Shown here: positions 34,857 to 41,731 of the stretch, one piece after another
Numbering within the stretch: the first letter of the stretch is position 1
Layout: every line of letters starts with the position of its first letter
Assembly (NCBI GenBank): GCA_047519745.1
Contig: JAPVSJ010000059.1
Coordinates: 1 to 50,159 of the forward strand
Reading direction: 5' to 3'
Length of the DNA stretch: 50,159 nucleotides
DNA from: VRUE01 sp047519745
GTDB taxonomy: Bacteria > Actinomycetota > Thermoleophilia > Solirubrobacterales > 70-9
The notes under the pieces: model-generated
Told to the model about the DNA's origin: nothing
Database searches by the model: none
The model's input: the letters and a program-made list of their open reading frames with translations, nothing else
Position numbers and translations under genes: made by a program

Positions 34857-35233
34857 GCCGTTGCTATTTCCTGGATCGACCTTTCCCACACGGCGGGCAC
34901 ACGGTCGGCTTGGCCTTCGGTGTGGAGCTGGGCGCAGGTGCTGATCAGGTCGGCTAACCGGTGGACGGCTTCCGTGTCGCCCATCGTCGCCAGGCGTTCG
35001 ATGCCGAGGGCATAGAGGTAGTCGCCGGCCAGGAGGGCTAGATCGGGGTCGTGTCCGGCGAGGATGCGGGGGGCGGCGTAGTGGAGGAGGTAGCCCTCTC
35101 GCACGGCCTCGATTACGTAGGCGTGCTTGCCCGGGGGAGCGAAGGCCACGGTTTCATCCGGGTCGATCACATGCGGAGAGATCGGGGTGTCCTCCTCGCG
35201 GAGCTGGCGGGCGAGCTCGTGCAGGCCGCTCAC
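34853..35233 (-). CDS. Small protein with faint polyprenyl-synthase-like helix, function unknown
   Basis: A 126-residue product starting at a GTG that forms a GTGA overlap with the hemL stop. The segment ILAGHDPDLALLAGDYLYALGIERLATMGDTEAVHRLADLI resembles the helix of isoprenyl synthases that contains GDYL. The aspartate-rich catalytic motifs are absent, so it is not a complete enzyme. It could be a regulatory or scaffold subunit or an unrelated helical protein. It ends the hemB-Lrp-hemL run and converges with paralogue 4. Confidence 0.65.
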   Translation of the reverse strand: MSGLHELARQLREEDTPISPHVIDPDETVAFAPPGKHAYVIEAVREGYLLHYAAPRILAGHDPDLALLAGDYLYALGIERLATMGDTEAVHRLADLISTCAQLHTEGQADRVPAVWERSIQEIATA

Positions 35234-36507
35234 CGGAATGCCTCCCCGAGCGACTCCGCGGCCGCTTCCAGCGTGCGGTCGATCGCCGCGTCGTCGTGGG
35301 CGAGCGAGACGAACCAGGCCTCGAACTGCGAGGGCGGCGGGTAGACGCCGCGCTCGAGCATCGCCCGGCAGAAGCGGGCGTGCGCGTCGAGATCGCAGGC
35401 GGCGGCACCGGCGAAGTCGGTCACGGGCTCGGCGCTGAAGAAGAGCGTGAGCAGGCCGCCGCAGGAGACGACGTACACGGGGTAGTCCATGGCGAACTGG
35501 GCAAGGCCGACGGCCAGCCGCCTGGTCAGGTCGTCGAGCCGGACATAGGCGGCGGGGTCGAGGCGACGCAGGGTGGCGAGCCCCGCCGCCACGGCCAGTG
35601 GATTGCCAGAGAGCGTGCCCGCCTGGTAGACGTCGCCGGCCGGGGCGATCCGTTCCATCGTCTCGGCCGAGCCGCCGAAGGCCGCCGCGGGCAGACCGCC
35701 GCCGAGAACCTTGCCGAGGACGGCCAGGTCCGGCTCGATCTCGTAGAGCTCCTGTGCGCCGCCGAAGGCGACGCGGAAGCCGCTGATCACTTCGTCGAAG
35801 ATCAGCAGGGCGCCGGCATCGCTGCTTGCCGCGCGCAGGTGCTCGAGGAAGCCGTCCTCTGGCAAGACGACTCCCATGTTGGCCGGCATCGGCTCGGCGA
35901 TCAGCGCCGCCACCGGGTGGTCGGCCAGAGCGCGGTTGACCGCTTCGCGATCGTTCCAGGGCACAACCACGGTACCGGCCGCCTGCGCGGCGGTGACACC
36001 TGGGCCGGCGGGAATGGCCAGGGTCGCAAGCCCCGAGCCCGCATCGGCGAGCAACCCGTCGGCGTGGCCGTGGTAGGCGCCGGCGAACTTGACCACGACC
36101 TCGCGCCCGGTCGCGGCGCGAGCCAGGCGGATCGCGCTCATCGCCGCCTCGGTGCCGGAGCTGGTCAACCGCAGCATCTCCACCGAGGGGACGCGGTGAA
36201 CGACCTCCTCGGCCAGCTCGACCTCCGCCGCGGTCGCCGCCCCGTAGCTGGTTCCGCGCGCGGCCGCCTCGGTGACCGCCGCTACCACGTCGGGGGGGGC
36301 GTGGCCGAGGATCAGCGGGCCCCACGAGCAGACCCAGTCGACGTAGCGGTTGCCGTCGACGTCGACCAGCTCGCAGCCCTCGCCGCGCTCGATGAAGATC
36401 GGCTCGCGGCCGATCTGCCGCATCGCCCGCACGGGCGAGTTGACCCCGCCCGGCATGACCTTCGACGCCCGACGGTATAGCTCCGCCGACCGTTCGTGAC
36501 TACGAAT
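35230..36507 (-). CDS. hemL: Glutamate-1-semialdehyde 2,1-aminomutase
   Basis: PLP enzyme that converts glutamate-1-semialdehyde to 5-aminolevulinate, the entry to tetrapyrroles. Motifs include PGGVNSPVRA, VDWVCSWGPLILGH, LTSSGTEAAMSAIRLAR, YHGHADGLL, IFDEVISGFR and the PLP-lysine segment LAVLGKVLGGGLP. Alignment to the family places the start near SHERSAELY, but no ATG, GTG or TTG exists there. The nearest ATG (36456) would remove about 17 residues. ATT at 36507 (GGTGGG nine bases upstream) or CTG at 36513 are the candidates. The gene follows the Lrp-like gene closely. Confidence 0.93.
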   Translation of the reverse strand: MRSHERSAELYRRASKVMPGGVNSPVRAMRQIGREPIFIERGEGCELVDVDGNRYVDWVCSWGPLILGHAPPDVVAAVTEAAARGTSYGAATAAEVELAEEVVHRVPSVEMLRLTSSGTEAAMSAIRLARAATGREVVVKFAGAYHGHADGLLADAGSGLATLAIPAGPGVTAAQAAGTVVVPWNDREAVNRALADHPVAALIAEPMPANMGVVLPEDGFLEHLRAASSDAGALLIFDEVISGFRVAFGGAQELYEIEPDLAVLGKVLGGGLPAAAFGGSAETMERIAPAGDVYQAGTLSGNPLAVAAGLATLRRLDPAAYVRLDDLTRRLAVGLAQFAMDYPVYVVSCGGLLTLFFSAEPVTDFAGAAACDLDAHARFCRAMLERGVYPPPSQFEAWFVSLAHDDAAIDRTLEAAAESLGEAFR

Positions 36508-37576
36508 GTTCAGCGTCCCACCGCGCGTAGTCGTCGGTGAAGTAATGCAGGCGGATCTTCTTGTACTCGGTCGAGGAGTAGAGCGTGGCCCTGTCGTCGG
36601 GCCCCATCCCGCACTCCTCGGCGATCGAGTCGAGGATCGCGTCGCACTCCTCCTTCGAGCGACCATGGGCCATGGTGAAGACGCTGTAGGGCCAGTCGGC
36701 GTAGGTCGGCCGCTGGTAACAGTGGGAGATGCCGCGGAAGGAGGCCATGCGCCCACCCACCTCCATGATCTCGGCCTCGGGAACCTTCCAGACGCCCATG
36801 CCGTTGGCCGAGAAGCCGGCGCGGCGGTGGTAGAGAATGGCGGCGACGCGGCGCAGGAGCTTGCGATCGACCATGCCCCGCAGCCGCTCCAGCAGCTCCT
36901 CCGTCGGGATGCCGAGCTCGTCGGCGGCGGCGTCGTAAGGTCGCTCGACCGCCTCCATCGGGCCCTGCACGGCCTGGATCGTGGCGATGTCGCGCTCGTC
37001 GTAGGGCTGGCGCTCGAGCTCCCGCGGCGGGGCCGCTTCGACCGCGGCAGCGAGCGCGTCGGTGCCCTTCTCCATCTCCAGGTTCATGTTGATCTTGAAC
37101 AGGGTCAGGGTCGGAAGCTGGCGCATCGACTCGGCTCCGGTCTCGCGCATCAGCGCCTCCAGGCTCCCCTCCATGCCCAGCTCGGAGTCCGGCGGTACGG
37201 CGATCGTGAACCAGAGGTTGAAGTCGTGCGTGCGCAGGTAGTTGTGCGAGACGCCGGGATGGGCGTTGACCGCGGCGGCGGCGCGCTGGGGGTTCTCGGC
37301 GTCGACTTTGGCGGCGACAAGCATCGACTCGTAGCCGAGCGCGCGGGTGTCGAAGATCGGCGTGATCTCGCGGATGATCCGCTCGTCGAGGAGGCGGCGG
37401 GTGCGGGTGAGGACGTCCTCCAGCTCGAGCTCCGCCTCGGAGGCGATCAGGGCGAAGGGCTCGCGGTCGAGCGGGAAGCTCGACTGCAGCAGGTTCATCA
37501 GCCGTTTGTCGGTCTCGTCCAGCGGGATCGCCGCGCCGCCCTTGCGCGAACGTGCCTTCGACTGTGGGACCTTCAC
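36500..37576 (-). CDS. Tandem AsnC/Lrp-domain protein resembling siroheme decarboxylase AhbA-AhbB
   Basis: A 358-residue protein made of two AsnC/Lrp-type modules (about residues 20-175 and 195-350). The first has the AhbA-like pattern LQSSFPLDREPFALIA, IIREITPIFDTRALGY and GVSHNYLRTHDFNLWF. The second has VAAILYHRRAGFSANGMGVW and GISHCYQRPTYADWPYSVF, as in AhbB. AhbAB or NirDL proteins decarboxylate siroheme to didecarboxysiroheme in the alternative haem or haem d1 pathways. The neighbours hemB and hemL support a tetrapyrrole role. An ordinary Lrp regulator is the rival reading. The GTG start forms a GTGA overlap with hemB; a TTG at 37585 is the alternative. Confidence 0.8.
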   Translation of the reverse strand: MKVPQSKARSRKGGAAIPLDETDKRLMNLLQSSFPLDREPFALIASEAELELEDVLTRTRRLLDERIIREITPIFDTRALGYESMLVAAKVDAENPQRAAAAVNAHPGVSHNYLRTHDFNLWFTIAVPPDSELGMEGSLEALMRETGAESMRQLPTLTLFKINMNLEMEKGTDALAAAVEAAPPRELERQPYDERDIATIQAVQGPMEAVERPYDAAADELGIPTEELLERLRGMVDRKLLRRVAAILYHRRAGFSANGMGVWKVPEAEIMEVGGRMASFRGISHCYQRPTYADWPYSVFTMAHGRSKEECDAILDSIAEECGMGPDDRATLYSSTEYKKIRLHYFTDDYARWDAEHS

Positions 37577-38544
37577 CGGAGCCAAGCCGCGGCCTCCTTC
37601 GCGTAGTAGGTGACGATCGCGTCGGCGCCGGCGCGGCGGATCGAGGTCAGGGTCTCCACCACTGCGGCGCGCTCGTCGATCCAGCCGTTGGCGGCCGCCG
37701 CCTTCAGCATCGAGTACTCACCGGAGACATGGTAGGCGGCAAGCGGCGCGCCGGTCTCCTCCTTGACCCGCCGCACAACGTCGAGATATGGGGTCGCCGG
37801 CTTGACCATCAGCATGTCGGCGCCCTCGTCGAGGTCGAGCTTGGCCTCCCGCACCGCCTCGGCGGCGTTGGCCGGATCGAGCTGGTAGCCACGCCGGTCG
37901 CCGAACTCGGGCGTCGACTCGGCCGCCTCGCGGAATGGTCCGTAGAAGGCCGAGGCGTACTTGGCGCTGTAGGCGACGATCGGGGTTGCGGCGTGACCCT
38001 CCTCGTCGAGCTGGTGGCGGATCGAGCCGACCCGGCCATCCATCATGTCGCTGGGCGCGACCGCGTCGGCGCCGGCCTCGGCGTGGGAGATCGCAGTTTT
38101 TGCCAGCAGCTCGACCGTCAGGTCGTTGTCGACCTCGCCGTCGCGGAGGAAGCCGCAGTGGCCGTGCGTGGTGTACTCGCAGAGGCAGACGTCAGTGATC
38201 ACGGTCAGCTCTGGGTGGGCCTCCTTCAACGCCCGCACCGCCATCTGCACGATGCCCTCGTCGTCGTAGGCGCCGGAGCCGGTCTCGTCCTTGTCGGCGG
38301 GCACGCCGAAGAGCAGGATCGCGCCGATCCCGGCGCTGGCGATCTCGGTCGCCTCGGCGACCAGCTCGGAGATCGAGAAGCGCTCGATCCCCGGCATCGA
38401 CTCGACCTCCTCGCGGACCCCCTCGCCGGCGACGACGAAGGCGGGCTGGATCAGGTGCGCCGGCGACAGCTCGGTCTCGCGGACCAGGCCGCGCAGAGTC
38501 TCGTTGCGCCGCAGCCTGCGCATTCGGGTGCTTGGGAACTGCAT
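37573..38544 (-). CDS. hemB: Delta-aminolevulinic acid dehydratase (porphobilinogen synthase)
   Basis: Condenses two 5-aminolevulinate molecules to porphobilinogen. The 323-residue protein has the zinc cysteine cluster DVCLCEYTTHGHCG, the two active-site lysine regions (IVAYSAKYASAFYGPFREA and DMLMVKPATPYLD), and the family ending YHVSGEYSML. The ATG start has TAGAAT eight bases upstream and no ribosome site, consistent with a leaderless message. It is first in the hemB-Lrp-hemL run. A long palindromic element begins 27 bp upstream. Confidence 0.97.
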   Translation of the reverse strand: MQFPSTRMRRLRRNETLRGLVRETELSPAHLIQPAFVVAGEGVREEVESMPGIERFSISELVAEATEIASAGIGAILLFGVPADKDETGSGAYDDEGIVQMAVRALKEAHPELTVITDVCLCEYTTHGHCGFLRDGEVDNDLTVELLAKTAISHAEAGADAVAPSDMMDGRVGSIRHQLDEEGHAATPIVAYSAKYASAFYGPFREAAESTPEFGDRRGYQLDPANAAEAVREAKLDLDEGADMLMVKPATPYLDVVRRVKEETGAPLAAYHVSGEYSMLKAAAANGWIDERAAVVETLTSIRRAGADAIVTYYAKEAAAWLR

Positions 38545-38552
38545 CGTTGGCG

Positions 38553-38558
38553 ATTCTA
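38553..38558 (-). promoter_or_regulatory. Candidate -10 box of hemB
   Basis: On the minus strand TAGAAT (TANNNT) precedes the hemB ATG by eight bases. A -35 region at normal spacing would fall inside the outer arm of the palindromic element at 38572-38709, so the element may have replaced or shaped this promoter. Confidence 0.5.
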
Positions 38559-38571
38559 CGGGGATGGGATG

Positions 38572-38709
38572 GGTGGGAGAGGGGGTCTCCCAGACGTGCC
38601 GGGGTTCGCTCCGCTGACGCTTCGCTCACTATGTCGGTGTCGCTTCGCGACAGGAACCACTCTGCGGAGCCGCTTCGCGAGGCAGATCTGGGAGACCCCC
38701 TCTCCCACC
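38572..38709. repeat. Palindromic element A, core with locus-specific inverted arms
   Basis: Arms at 38572-38594 and 38687-38709 are perfect inverted repeats of 23 bp. After a 2-nt bulge on each side, TGCC (38597-38600) pairs with GGCA (38681-38684). The core holds TTCGCTCCGCT, a small hairpin GTCGC-TTC-GCGAC, and the end GCGGAGCCGCTTCGCGAGGC. The core is shared, with variation, by the elements at 41597 and 50015. It fills most of the 185-bp divergent spacer between hemB and the ABC transporter gene. Confidence 0.85.
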
Positions 38710-38729
38710 GGCCAGTAGCGTTCTCCGCC

Positions 38730-39434
38730 GTGGAGGCGACGGGGCTGGTCAAGAAGTACGGCGATCGGGAAGCTCTCAGGGGGGTCGACTTCGCTGCTGA
38801 TGCTGGGGAGCTTGTGGCTGTGATCGGGCCTAACGGGGCCGGGAAGACGACGCTGTTGTCGATCTTGGCCGGGACCGTGAAGGCGGATGCGGGAGAGGTG
38901 AGCTCGGCTGATGGGGATGTCGGCTGGGTGCCTCAGCAGGCGGCGCTGTACCGGCGCTTGACCGTGGAGGAGAACCTGTTGCTTTTTGCTCGGCTTGAGG
39001 AACGGGCGGAGCCGCGGGTGGCGGTTGAGGAGATGTTGGAGCTGACCGGGCTGCGGGAGCGGCGGGGGGAGCTGGTGGCGCGGCTTTCCGGGGGCAATCA
39101 GCAGCGGATCAACATCGCCATCGGGCTGCTCTCGCGGCCCGCGGTGCTGCTCTTGGACGAGCCCAGTGTCGGACTCGACCCGCGGCAGCGAGCGCGGTTG
39201 TGGGAGTTCGTCTCGGGGCTCGCCGGACAGGGCACGACGGTGATCTTCTCCACCCACGACATCCAGGAGGCCGAGCGCTACGGGCAGCGGCTGCTCGTCC
39301 TCGCCGATGGAGAGAGCCTCTTCGACGGATCCTCGGACGGTCTGCGCGAGGCGGTTCGCAGCGAGACTCCCGAGGCCGCCGGGCGCGACTTCGAGACCGC
39401 CTTCGTCGCCTTCCTCCAGCACCGGGGCCACTGA
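38730..39434 (+). CDS. ABC transporter ATP-binding protein
   Basis: A 234-residue ATPase with Walker A GPNGAGKTT (about residues 32-40), Q-loop GWVPQQ, signature LSGGNQQR, Walker B VLLLDEPSVGLDP and the switch STHD. It powers the permease encoded next, four bases downstream, in an ABC-2 type exporter. The start is GTG (VEATGLVKKYGD), giving a normal N-terminus; the longer frame upstream runs through the palindromic element and is not needed. The first half uses more G/T-ending codons than its neighbours. The substrate is unknown. Confidence 0.93.
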   Translation: MEATGLVKKYGDREALRGVDFAADAGELVAVIGPNGAGKTTLLSILAGTVKADAGEVSSADGDVGWVPQQAALYRRLTVEENLLLFARLEERAEPRVAVEEMLELTGLRERRGELVARLSGGNQQRINIAIGLLSRPAVLLLDEPSVGLDPRQRARLWEFVSGLAGQGTTVIFSTHDIQEAERYGQRLLVLADGESLFDGSSDGLREAVRSETPEAAGRDFETAFVAFLQHRGH

Positions 39435-39437
39435 CCC

Positions 39438-40790
39438 GTGCGCTGGCTGCTGCTCAAGGACCTCCAGATCCTGCGGCGCTCGCCGCTGCAGCTCGCGCTG
39501 CTGGTCGCCTATCCGATCCTGATCGCCCTGCTGATCGGCTTCGCGATCTCGCGCGAACCGGGCAAGCCCCGGGTGGCGTTCCTCAACGAAATCCCGCCGG
39601 GGGCGCGGATCGCGGGGGGCAACGACGCCAAGCTACCGGCAGTCGGGGTCAACGCCCGGATCTGCAAGCAGGTCGAGTGCGTCGACGTCACCAGCCGGGC
39701 GCAGGCCGAAACGAAGGTCCGGGAAGGGGACGTGCTGGCGGCGCTGATCTTGCCCAGCGACCTGATCGATCGGCTCAACTCCCTCTCCACCCTGGCCCCG
39801 GAAACGCCGGAAGTCGACGTGATCGTCAACGAGGAGGACCCGCTCAAGGCGCGGGCGGTCGACGACCGCATCACCGCCCTGCTGGCGCAGGCCAACCTCT
39901 TCATCGCCAAGCAGATCGCCAAGGAAGGCGGCCGCTACCTCAACCTGATCGTCGATGGCGGCAATTTCGACGTGCTCGGCCAACCGGTCGAAATCCTCGG
40001 CCTGCGAGCGGTCGCTTCGATCCTGCAAGCGCTCCGACCGGCAGTACCGGCTGCGCAACGTGCCGAGCTCGATCGGGTGATCCGCTTCGCCACCCTCGCC
40101 CGCGACAACCTCGACGTGGCGGCACCGCTGATCGACCGGCTGGCACAGCCGATCGATGTCGACAAGCAATCGGTCAGCGCCCCCACTCCGCCGCTGGAAG
40201 TCTTTGCGATCGCCGTCGCGGCGACCCTGACGCTCACCTTCGTCACCCTGCTCCTGGTCGCCGGCTCCCTGGCTCTGGAGCGCGAGGAAAACACCTTCCC
40301 GCGCCTCACGAGCGGGCTCCTCTCGCGCACGGGCCTGCTCGTCGAGAAGATCGGCCTCGGCGTCGCGGTCGGCCTGGCGGTGACGCTGCTGATGCTGGCG
40401 GGAGTGCAGCTCTTCGTCGGGCTCGAGTGGGGCCGGTTCGGGCTGTGGCTGCTGGCGATCCTCGCCGGCGGGGCGGCGCTGGGCGCTGCAGGCGCAGCAC
40501 TGGGAGCAGCTGCGCGCGACGTGCGAGCGGTCTCCCTGCTCGCGTTCATGATCTCGCTGCCGGTCGCCCTGCTCTCGCTCGTCCCCTCGGGCGCCGTCGG
40601 TGCCGGCCTCTACGAAGGGATCCGGATGGTGACCGCGCTGTTCCCATTCAAGCCGACGCTGCAGGCGATCACCGCGGCGCTCGACTCGGCCGGCCCGGGG
40701 ATCGGTGGGCCATTGCTTCACCTGGCGATCCTCGTCGTCGCCTACGGCGCGATCGCGCGCTTCGCACTGCGCCGCTTCGCGGCGGTCTGA
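39438..40790 (+). CDS. ABC-2 type transporter permease
   Basis: A 450-residue membrane protein with an N-terminal helix (about residues 18-38) and an extracytoplasmic domain of roughly 200 residues (two cysteines, ICKQVEC). Five to six C-terminal helices (from about 250) complete it. This is the ABC-2/YhgE-type exporter plan. GTG start follows the ATPase stop by three bases. The conserved LALEREENTFPRL loop lies between helices, as in ABC-2 permeases. It forms a homodimer or pairs with itself over the ATPase. The cargo cannot be inferred. Confidence 0.9.
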   Translation: MRWLLLKDLQILRRSPLQLALLVAYPILIALLIGFAISREPGKPRVAFLNEIPPGARIAGGNDAKLPAVGVNARICKQVECVDVTSRAQAETKVREGDVLAALILPSDLIDRLNSLSTLAPETPEVDVIVNEEDPLKARAVDDRITALLAQANLFIAKQIAKEGGRYLNLIVDGGNFDVLGQPVEILGLRAVASILQALRPAVPAAQRAELDRVIRFATLARDNLDVAAPLIDRLAQPIDVDKQSVSAPTPPLEVFAIAVAATLTLTFVTLLLVAGSLALEREENTFPRLTSGLLSRTGLLVEKIGLGVAVGLAVTLLMLAGVQLFVGLEWGRFGLWLLAILAGGAALGAAGAALGAAARDVRAVSLLAFMISLPVALLSLVPSGAVGAGLYEGIRMVTALFPFKPTLQAITAALDSAGPGIGGPLLHLAILVVAYGAIARFALRRFAAV

Positions 40791-40800
40791 TCGCGCGGGG

Positions 40801-40806
40801 TAGGGT
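40801..40806 (+). promoter_or_regulatory. Candidate -10 box of the YmdB-type gene
   Basis: TAGGGT (TANNNT) lies six bases before the ATG at 40813 with no ribosome-binding sequence between, the layout of a leaderless promoter. Confidence 0.5.
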
Positions 40807-40812
40807 CACTAC

Positions 40813-41592
40813 ATGAAGGTGCTCTTCATCGGCGACGTTGTCGGCGGTCCCGGCCGGCGCGGGCTCAAAGCCGCCATGCCGGAACTGCGGGAGCGCTTCG
40901 GGCCCGACCTGACGATCGTCAACGGCGAGAACTCGGCCGGAGGGATGGGTATCACCGAGAAGACCGCGAATTTCCTCTTCGACGCCGGTTGCGACGTGAT
41001 CACGACCGGCAACCACGTCTACCGCCACCGTGAGGCCTACGAGTTCCTCGACAACGCCGAGCGGGTGATCCGGCCCGCCAACTACCCCCACGCCAACCCC
41101 GGCAAGGGCCACGTCGTGGTCGACGTGGGCGATAAGCGCGTGGGCGTGATCAACCTCAGCGGTGCGGTCGGCCTCCAGGTCGCACGGCTGCCGTTCCACG
41201 AGGTCGACAGCATCCTCGAGCGGATCGAGGCCGACCTCGTCGTCGTCGACTTCCACGCCGAAGTCAGCAGTGAGAAGGTCGCAATCGGCTGGCACCTCGA
41301 CGGTCGCGTCGCCGCCGTCTTCGGCACCCACACCCATGTCCCCACCGCCGACGCGCGGGTCCTGCCCGGCGGCACCGCGTTCATCTCCGACGTCGGCATG
41401 ACCGGCTCGCGGACAAGCGTGCTCGGCGTCAAGCCGGCCCAGGTGCTGGAGCGGATGACCACGCAGATGCCGGTTCGGTTCGAGACCGCCGAGGAGGATG
41501 TGTGGGTTATGGGGGCGGTGGTCGAGCTGAACGATGCCGGACTGGCTGACTCGATCGAGCAGATCATGGTGCCCGCTCCTGCTGGCTCGTAG
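40813..41592 (+). CDS. YmdB-family metallophosphoesterase
   Basis: A 259-residue calcineurin-like phosphoesterase of the YmdB/DR1281 family, whose characterised members cleave 2',3'-cyclic nucleotides. Metal-ligand motifs are visible: FIGDVVG at the start, NGENSAGG, TTGNHVY, DFHAEVSSEK and GTHTHVPTAD, plus SDVGMTG. Length matches the family. The C-terminal end (VPAPAGS, stop at 41590) sits five bases before a palindromic element. RNA turnover or signalling is the likely role. Confidence 0.92.
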   Translation: MKVLFIGDVVGGPGRRGLKAAMPELRERFGPDLTIVNGENSAGGMGITEKTANFLFDAGCDVITTGNHVYRHREAYEFLDNAERVIRPANYPHANPGKGHVVVDVGDKRVGVINLSGAVGLQVARLPFHEVDSILERIEADLVVVDFHAEVSSEKVAIGWHLDGRVAAVFGTHTHVPTADARVLPGGTAFISDVGMTGSRTSVLGVKPAQVLERMTTQMPVRFETAEEDVWVMGAVVELNDAGLADSIEQIMVPAPAGS

Positions 41593-41596
41593 CGGG

Positions 41597-41731
41597 AGTC
41601 GGCGCGAGTCAGTTCCAGAATGCCTGGATTCGCTCGCTACGCTCGCTCATGGTGTTGGTGCCGCTTCGCGGCTGGAATCACTCGCCGGTGCGCCGCTTCG
41701 CGAGGCATTCTGGAACTGACTCGCGCCGACT
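41597..41731. repeat. Palindromic element B, core with locus-specific inverted arms
   Basis: Arms 41597-41625 and 41703-41731 are perfect inverted repeats of 29 bp, unrelated in sequence to the arms of element A. The core begins ATTCGCTCGCT, holds a hairpin GCCGC-TTC-GCGGC, and ends CGCCGCTTCGCGAGGC. It aligns with the cores at 38595-38686 and 50045-50112 in the same orientation. The element lies between converging genes, and the minus-strand membrane-protein frame reads into its core before stopping. Confidence 0.88.

Noticed and set aside
38532..38729. Longer N-terminus for the ABC ATPase gene reading through element A
   Set aside because: The extension translates the palindrome into unstructured sequence, and the GTG at 38730 gives the standard ATPase start.
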